A stretch of 64,000 bases of DNA, taken from assembly GCA_030549495.1 (NCBI GenBank), contig JAUIRK010000641.1, positions 434,001 through 498,000 on the forward strand. The letters are read 5' to 3'. Both the position numbers and the translations under genes were made by a program. A model generated the notes under the pieces. That model was not told the DNA's origin. It did no database searches and saw only the letters and a list, made by a program, of their open reading frames with translations. Within the stretch, counting starts at the first letter, position 1; each line of letters begins with the position of its first letter. Below, piece after piece: positions 57,656 through 64,000 of the stretch. The stretch is from Nectonema munidae. Lineage: Eukaryota; Nematomorpha; Nectonematoida; Nectonematidae.

Positions 57656-58318
57656 CAATGCAGTCTAGGATATACTTGCTCTTTCCATCCCAATAAAAAC
57701 CTAAGAACGGACATTGTACTGCATGACTATACCTTAATAAATATTATTTTATAAGAATATATGCTTCAAATATATGAACACAAATAAAAGAAAGATACAA
57801 TGCTAACAAAAACGCTTCTAAAATGGGAAACAATCTTAATGTCTAGTGTTAGTTTCATTACTAACAAGGTTAGAATCGCACCACCAGAGTACAATCTAAC
57901 CGTAAAAATCTTTGAATTCGAAAACCAGGATAAAAAACTGGTCATTAGTTAGTTTTCGGCCCCTTATCTTGCGAAACTTCGAAAAATATGGATCTCTGAT
58001 ATCAGGGGCGCACATCCTGGGGGCGAGGGAATGCGACCGCCCCGCCCCAACAATTTTCTATGAGTAAAAGTTGCTCTAAGCTTGTTTATAAAACATGTAT
58101 GATGATTGCATTATAGGATGTTATGATCATTCGAATACATGATAATAATGTAAGATAAGAGAATAAAAGAGGGAATGCAGACTTTCGAGTCAAACATCAT
58201 GCCAAGTTGCTCCACATGTTTGATTCACCAGATTTTTCTCATCTTCTGTCACAGTGATTCTATTTCTTTCTGCCTCCTTCTCTGTTTTTCTCTTCCGCTT
58301 TCTCTGCTAAAACTCAAT
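57656..58318. other. No gene; single MITE end
   Basis: CAGGGGCGCACATCCTGG at 58003 is one end of the MITE family also at 27648. The partner is not clear. A frame at 58175-58417 is a product of the CT-rich repeat that follows. Confidence 0.45.
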
Positions 58319-58413
58319 CACTCAAGCTCTCTTCTCTCATTCAAGCTCCCTTCTCACATTCAATCTCTCTTCTCTCATTCAAGCTCTCTTCTTTCACTCA
58401 AGCTCTCTTCTCT
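58319..58413. repeat. 19-bp minisatellite, five units
   Basis: Five head-to-tail units of exactly 19 bp, consensus CA(C/T)TCAAGCTCTCTTCTCT, start at 58319, 58338, 58357, 58376 and 58395, each with zero to three differences. Confidence 0.9.
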
Positions 58414-59429
58414 CTAATTTGTATTTAGAGTTAAATCAAAAATAATTCTTTTTTATCTCATTAGAAACTAGTTTTTAGCGGAATATAAGTTCAATATTTT
58501 CAGAACCTTTTTTCATGATAGCAAAGTTCAGCTATTCAAATTAATCACAGAGATTTTTGGTAAAAATTTACTTCCATCAATACACCAAACATTTTGCAAA
58601 AATGAAAATTTGTTTATGTTTTTAAATGAGAGAAAAATAGTTTTCAATAGTTACAATTTTATATCAATGAATATTGTCAGACTCGCGTTAAATTTTTTTC
58701 AACAAAGGTCACTTTTAATCTTTATCAGTACGTTTGTTATATTTTGTAACATTTGAAAACTTTAATTTTTTCAAGTCAAGAAAATTTTTTTCAATAGCTA
58801 TTTGGGAACGAATATTTTGACTAGCTATTCAGTTTAAAGACAAAAATACTCTTTTTGTTTAATATTTGAGTAGATATATTTTTTATAATGTTCGATTGTT
58901 AAAGATAACACTGTACATAATTAATTAAATCATTTTTTAAAGAAAATTTGTTGATTATTATAATAAAAATATAATATCGAAGCAAAATATTTGAGTTGTT
59001 AAAAATGTACTTGATCTATTTATGACAGCTGTCAGAATTTTATTTGTAGACAGAAATAGTAAAAAAAACGCAATGATTTTCTTGTTTTCGTATACTATGA
59101 TTTATGTTAATTTAAATAGTTTTATGAAAAGTGATTAAACTACCATTTTTTGTATACTATGATTACTTACAAAATGTAAAAAAAATACAAGCGTTACCAA
59201 ATCACCCTATAAGGCTACTTCAAAGATGGCTTTTCCTGCTTATAAAAACTTCAAAATATCAAATAAAGTGCCGATAAACTATCTCATTTTTTATGCCTCC
59301 TATTAATTTTGAAATTATACTGAGAACAGACAGTTTCATTTTAAAATAGTGAAAATTGCTTTATTAGTTTATTTTGACTCCTTTCTCTCTTATGTTCATT
59401 ATGTAGCAAATTTTTCAATTTTGAGTAAA
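58414..59429. other. No recognised gene
   Basis: AGCTATTTGGGAACG and TTTTGACTAGCTATTC at about 58797-58835 match the repeat units of the 56399-57655 element. The rest is plain AT-rich sequence. Confidence 0.45.
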
Positions 59430-59550
59430 AGGTAGGTAAAGGTACCGTGGATGTGTTTTCATTGACAAGGCACTGATGTACCCCTTATGTCAAACTATGA
59501 AGAAATTGGTATGGATGAGGAATCGAAACCAGAGGCTTCCGTGCTGAAAG
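59430..59550 (-). repeat. tRNA-derived SINE, family 1
   Basis: On the minus strand TGGTTTCGATTCC is the B-box, followed by CTTCATAGTTTGACATAAGG, ACATCAGTGC and AATGAAAACACATCC. This is the same body as 15384-15530 and 39105-39240. The tRNA head is cut by the adjoining MITE fragment. Confidence 0.7.
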
Positions 59551-59552
59551 CC

Positions 59553-59807
59553 TATTCGCCCCCCTCCCCCCCTAATAATTTTGGATTTTTTTAAACTAGT
59601 GTATATGAGTTATGTAATTAAAATATTTTCGCTGGAAGTATAGTATTTATATTTCACCAATTTTGTAAAAAAATTATAAAGTAGTCTTATTTTAAAGGAT
59701 TGCTTGAATATTTGGTCTCCCGTGGTATTTCCAGACCAGTAATTTTGAAAATTGGAAAAAAAATTCGCCCCACCCCCAATAATTTTGAGGATGTGCTTCC
59801 CTTTCTG
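59553..59807. mobile_element. Partial hAT-type MITE of the CAGGGGCGCACATCC family
   Basis: The right end GAGGATGTGCTTCCCTTTCTG matches the outer bases of the 27648-27920 element, as does TAAAGGATTGCTTGAATATTTGGTCTCC inside. The left end is missing and abuts the SINE. Confidence 0.75.
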
Positions 59808-62309
59808 ATATAGAGATCTATAGTATCCTAGTTAGATCAACATATGTGAAATCTTAATTTCTTCAATTATACAAGAGTATTTTTCTTCGCTTCGATACTC
59901 ATAAAGAAATAAATAGAAACAAAAAGAATTATATAATTATAAGTACAAAATCATTTACAGTATTTTTAAAAAGAGAAAAAAATTCTAATTAAAAATATTT
60001 CATGGACTATAAAACAGGCTTAAAATTATTAGTTATCTTTTCAAAACGAATCCTTTTTAGATTGTATCTTCTGATAAAAAAAGTCTGTGAGTAAAGAAAA
60101 AAAATTTTAATTAAAATGAATTGATACAGAATCTTTGATGATGCGAGATATGATGGCTATGGGCAAATTCAAATCTTCAGGTTTTTCCGCCATTGTATAT
60201 TCAAAAATTATAGTACGTTAAAATCTAAAAGATCAAAGATACATTTTAGATTTCCAAAAAAATGATTATTATCTAAGATGCAGATTTTCTATACATTTCG
60301 GCTAAAATATTAAAAAAAACTCCACAATAATTGGAGGCCAAAGGAAAATTGATTCTCCAAAATTATTCCCTCGTAGTTTTTACTCGAAGTCTCAAATTTA
60401 AACTTTTTAATTAACTTTCAACTTCAAAATATTTTTGGGATTTATAAAAGAGCATTGGGTACAGTTAAGCAAAAAAGAAAAGTATTCAAATTGATAAAAT
60501 ATAAATGTTACTTGAGTAACATTATTAGCGGCTTTAATTAGTTATGATTGTACTCTTGCATTTTATATACCTCGTTTTTCATAACGCATACTTTAGAATT
60601 TCAATAAATTCTTTCCTCTACTTTCTTAAAATAAACTATTGATATTAAAAGATAAAAAGTTTCATTTTCGACAAATTTTTATAAGTCAATTTATTCTTTT
60701 AAAATGATAATCAAATCTTTTGAAACAGAGATTTATAAAAAAAAAAGCTAAAGTTTTAAATCTTATTATACTGGAAAACTTGAAATTTCCATAATTCTAT
60801 AGATCGATTCGCGATTCTATCAGATGATAAACATGTACCCTCTGCTAAGTCCTGATATCTATTGATCTTATTAGGCCCGTTATCAAAAATGAGCCCTTTT
60901 GGCGTTCCTAAGATGGACTATTGATCCAAAATCTGAGGCAGTGCCTTAGAACACGAATTGCCAGGCGGTTCGCTGTCATGAGGCCCGTCGGTTTACCCTA
61001 CACTAAAGTTTAATTCGTTTTTTTCAGCGAATTTATATGATTCTCTTCTGTACTTCATTCTATGGTTATCCTTTCGTGGAATTTTTTAGCAATAGGAAGC
61101 CCACGCCGGTCAATTGATCGTTACGTTCATGGAAAAAACTGACTTCGAAAAAGTTTTTTATTCTTTTCAATAGATACTCGACAAGTCTAATTTTATGAAT
61201 GTTTCTTAGAAACTAGAATTGCCAAAGTCTTTCAGTTGGGGTAAATTTTACCACTAAATCAAAATATTACAAGGTCCAACCGGTGAGAGATTTATAGCTA
61301 TGAGTCAAAAATTTACTTAACACAGATTTAGCAGAATCTCAGAGTCCTATTATCAATGAGAATCTTCTAAATAATTTAAGGCTTTTCTTCAACAATGACC
61401 TGTGTTTACTTCCTAGACATACATCTGTCAAAATGATTCTGAGCAAAATACTACAAGAAGTCGTCTTTCTGAAGCAAATTATTCAGGACAAATTTTTTTG
61501 GCGGAATTTTTGCGCTTGATTTATAATCAAAAACTTGTATGCTTTTTTGCCAAATTATCGCAACAATTTCATTTTCAAGTCATTTTTTAGTTGTCGGTAT
61601 TTTGATTAGTTTATCGAGTCTATCTAATAGGTATCTATCGATATCGTAAGTTAAGTTTAATGTTACACCACCTGAGGAAGCACCTACATTACACTATTTC
61701 AACATAATATGGTTTTTACGTCTTCAATTAAAAAACTTTTAGTCAGCAATATCGATTGTGCAAAATCTTGCATAGAATATTTCTCTATTTTGGCAATAAG
61801 TAAGAAAATTTATCAAGGTACAAGCGATTAGATTTTTAAAGCCATCTCTTTGCATGCAAAAAGGAAAATCAGCGTAGCTCAATCTATTCCTAAAATGAAC
61901 TTAAGTAGTGGTGTTTTGTTCTTTACATCCAATAATGTATCGTTTTTCTTCTGAATATTTTTCCAGCGATATAAATGAACGAAAAAATTTAGAAACATCT
62001 TCTTAATTAAACATGAGCTGATACTCGCAGTAACATTTATTATGAGTTACCTAGTTCTACTTTTCGTAATAATTATTTACTGGGGGTATTAGCAAGTTAT
62101 AAAAAAGATGGTGGTTTATCACGGACAAAACCCAAAGAGATAGAACACAAAAACAACCGTTAATAGCAAGGACAAATAGAGGAAGATCTATATCTCTTAT
62201 TTGTCTTTGTTGGTAAATGATGAACAGTGAAGCCTCTCTATATTTAATACCACAGGAACTCAATAAAAGATTTTACTATATATAAGAAGTTATTGATACG
62301 TCATATATA
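59808..62309. other. No supported gene
   Basis: AT-rich. CAGTGAAGCCTCTCTATA at 62225 resembles a Tigger end but no partner is seen. A faint integrase-like signal at 60840-61010 on the minus strand was too weak to call. Confidence 0.4.
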
Positions 62310-63486
62310 TCATTTTTAGTTCTAAAGTGTCTTTTTCAAATTCGAAAGTGTCTTTTTTAAATTCGAAAGTGTCTTTTTCAAATTCGAAAGTGTCTTTTTC
62401 AAATTCGAAAGTGTCTTTTTTAAATTCTAAAGTGTCTTTTTTAAATTCTAAATGTCTTTTTTGATTTTACTTTTCTGAATAAGCTTTGAAGTCTTGTTTA
62501 TAATAAATGCGCGTAATATTATGTTCGATTGTCAGGTTCTGTAGACGTGTTGAAAGATACACTGATAATTTTCTATTTGATCACTTCATCTAGCATGAAA
62601 GAAAGTGTTGTGTCTAAAATAAAAGTTTTTAAAACATGTTTTATAAATATTGAAGCAAACCTTACTTAATTTCTGTTTTCCAAAATTTTTGATTTTTGAG
62701 AATGCCAGCTCAATTTGGATTCAGGATGTAACTATAAGGAGACAAAAACTTCAAAATTTGTCCATCTGAAGTTATTAAGTTTTCGATAGTTTGATTTTAA
62801 TTGATCTTTGTTTTATCCATAAATAGCCAGCAGTTTTTTAGGTTACTTATTTTAGATAGCCAAAAATTCTGCAAACTTTTTTCAATTACAGGTACCATCA
62901 TTGATAATTTTGTAATGAACTACTCCGCTTTCACTCATTGCTGCTATCAATGTTACATTTTTTCCTAAAAATGAAAAAAATTGAAGAATTTTTGATCGAA
63001 CTGTTATCTAAAATAAGTAAACTAAAAAACTGCTGGCTAATTATTATGGATAACGCAAAGATCGATAAATCTCAAACTATCAAAAACTTAATAACTTCAG
63101 ATGGACAAATTTTGAAGTTTTTGTCTCCTTATAGTTACATGCTGAATCCAATTGAGCTTGCATTCTCAAAAATCAAAAATTTTGGAAAACAGAAATTAAG
63201 TAAGGTTTGCTTCAATATTTATAAAACATGTTTTAAAAACTTTTATTTTAGACACAACACTTTCTTTCATGCTAGATAAAGTGATGAAAAAAACAGAGAC
63301 TGCAATCCATAATAAGCTTTATTAGAAACAAGACTTAAAGTATTCAGAAAATAAAAAAAAGACATTTAGAATTTAAAAAAGACACTTTCGAATTTAAAAA
63401 AGGCACTTTAGAATTTGAAAAAGACACTTTAGAATTTGAAAAAGACATTTTAGAATTTAATAAAGACCGTTTAGAACTAAAAATGG
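62310..63486. mobile_element. Palindromic IS630/Tc1-type element with 21-bp terminal arrays
   Basis: Both ends read inward (C/T)CATTTTTAGTTCTAAA and are flanked by TA (62308-62309 and 63487-63488). Each end carries a tandem array of the 21-bp unit GTGTCTTTTTCAAATTCGAAA: six units on the left (about 62325-62460) and five on the right (about 63360-63475). Inside, about 450 bp of transposase 3' sequence is present twice, head to head. The plus-strand frame 62938-63279 encodes KNCWLIIMDNAKIDKSQTIK and LKFLSPYSYMLNPIELAFSK, the second and third acidic boxes of a DDE_3 (IS630-like) enzyme. The minus-strand left arm encodes the same region with more changes and extends further upstream (AMSESGVVHYKI). 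No complete transposase exists. The central spacer is roughly 75 bp. Confidence 0.85.
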
Positions 63487-63488
63487 TA

Positions 63489-64000
63489 TATAAAATGGTA
63501 TGTTGATTTGAATAGTAAACGTTGTTTGGCTGATGAGCATATAGCATAGTTGCCAACTCTACCGCTTTCGGCGGTAGACTACCGCTTTTCGACTTTTTTT
63601 TGGTCTACCGCTTTTAAGATGGTTTTAACCGCTTTTTGAAAATTTTTACAACTTTTGAATGCTAAAATTTTTATTGGCACACGTTGAGCATATGCATCCT
63701 GTGCTTAATATTTGTTTTTTTACTTTTTCATCGATTTATGTTTTTACATAAATATTTAGACTATTTAAATTATGTAAACCAATTTTTACTTCTTGAAGAA
63801 TGAGGGATAATAAAATAACACAAAACGTCGCTAAGACAACTGTTTTAAAGAAGAATGGATTCAAAAATTTAAATTTATTATTACTAAATCCAAATTAGGT
63901 TCTTCCCATGCATTTAGTCGTACTTGCAAAAAAAGCATTAAAAAATTTTAGGGTCCATGGGTCGTTTTCGAAAAAAACTCTACCGCTTTGGTCCTCTCTA
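63489..64000. other. Repeated CTACCGCTTT motif, probable start of an element leaving the window
   Basis: GTTGCCAACTCTACCGCTTT starts at 63549, with the palindrome CTACCGCTTTCGGCGGTAG just inside. TACCGCTTT or AACCGCTTT recurs near 63582, 63606, 63629 and 63972. No coding sequence is recognised. Confidence 0.4.

Noticed and set aside
58175-58417. 80-codon open frame rich in Leu, Ser and His
   Set aside because: Its second half is simply the translation of the CT-rich 19-bp minisatellite; no domain or start context supports a gene.
60840-61010. Faint integrase-like signal on the minus strand
   Set aside because: Too short and too decayed to assign to a retroelement family with confidence.
62225-62260. 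CAGTGAAGCCTCTCTATA resembling a Tigger terminal repeat
   Set aside because: No partner end, TA-flanked boundary or transposase trace was found nearby.
1-64000. CRISPR arrays, bacterial operons, rRNA
   Set aside because: No spaced identical repeats, ribosome-binding-site-led operons or rRNA segments were seen; introns and transposon types show a eukaryotic genome.

Overview
The window is AT-rich eukaryotic DNA made almost entirely of old transposable elements. It looks like an arthropod, and the mix would suit a copepod or other crustacean. The signs are short introns, many piggyBac, hAT (ZBED5-like), pogo/Tigger, Mutator-like and Helitron remains, and tRNA-derived SINEs. The species call is inference. 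Only one stretch looks like a host gene: the last two exons of a histone-fold protein resembling DNA polymerase epsilon subunit 3 (POLE3), minus strand, 50448-50712, with consistent splice sites and a poly(A) signal.

Left third (1-20600): a Helitron Rep fragment (464-1722, minus); two ~138-bp TTAA-flanked piggyBac-type MITEs (7309-7446, 7620-7757); a broken piggyBac gene (8660-10132, plus) whose right end abuts a pogo/Tigger transposase 3' end (10322-10896, minus); hAT MITEs at 13131 and 14759; a SINE at 15384; and a second broken piggyBac gene (18351-19451, minus).

Middle (20600-46400): hAT-type MITEs with poly-G/C tracts, one nested in another; a Tigger deletion derivative (28104-28821); more piggyBac remnants (31105, 39421); a hAT 3' end between terminal repeats (31626-32357); a ZBED5-like hAT 5' part (34751-35560); a DDE-like protein of unnamed family (35795-37353); a 2.27-kb ZBED5-like hAT with both ends (39962-42231) lying between piggyBac and LINE fragments; a LINE endonuclease fragment; and a Mutator-like element that encodes a PHD finger, an OTU-like protease domain and a MULE transposase (43680-45650, minus). 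A retroelement fossil follows.

Right third (46400-64000): an unrecognised 162-residue ORF, a Ty3/gypsy fossil, the POLE3-like gene, a Tigger element with an internal 117-bp duplication, a second nested hAT pair, and two foldback-like elements. One foldback-like element is a MULE remnant between inverted arrays of 15/17-bp units (56399-57655). The other is an almost complete palindrome of an IS630/Tc1-type element with 21-bp arrays at both ends (62310-63486).

The elements do not form a working system. They record layered insertion, internal deletion and inverted duplication. The items most worth following are the PHD-OTU-MULE element, the two foldback-like elements, and the TTAA MITE family with repeated ATCGTCTGC motifs.
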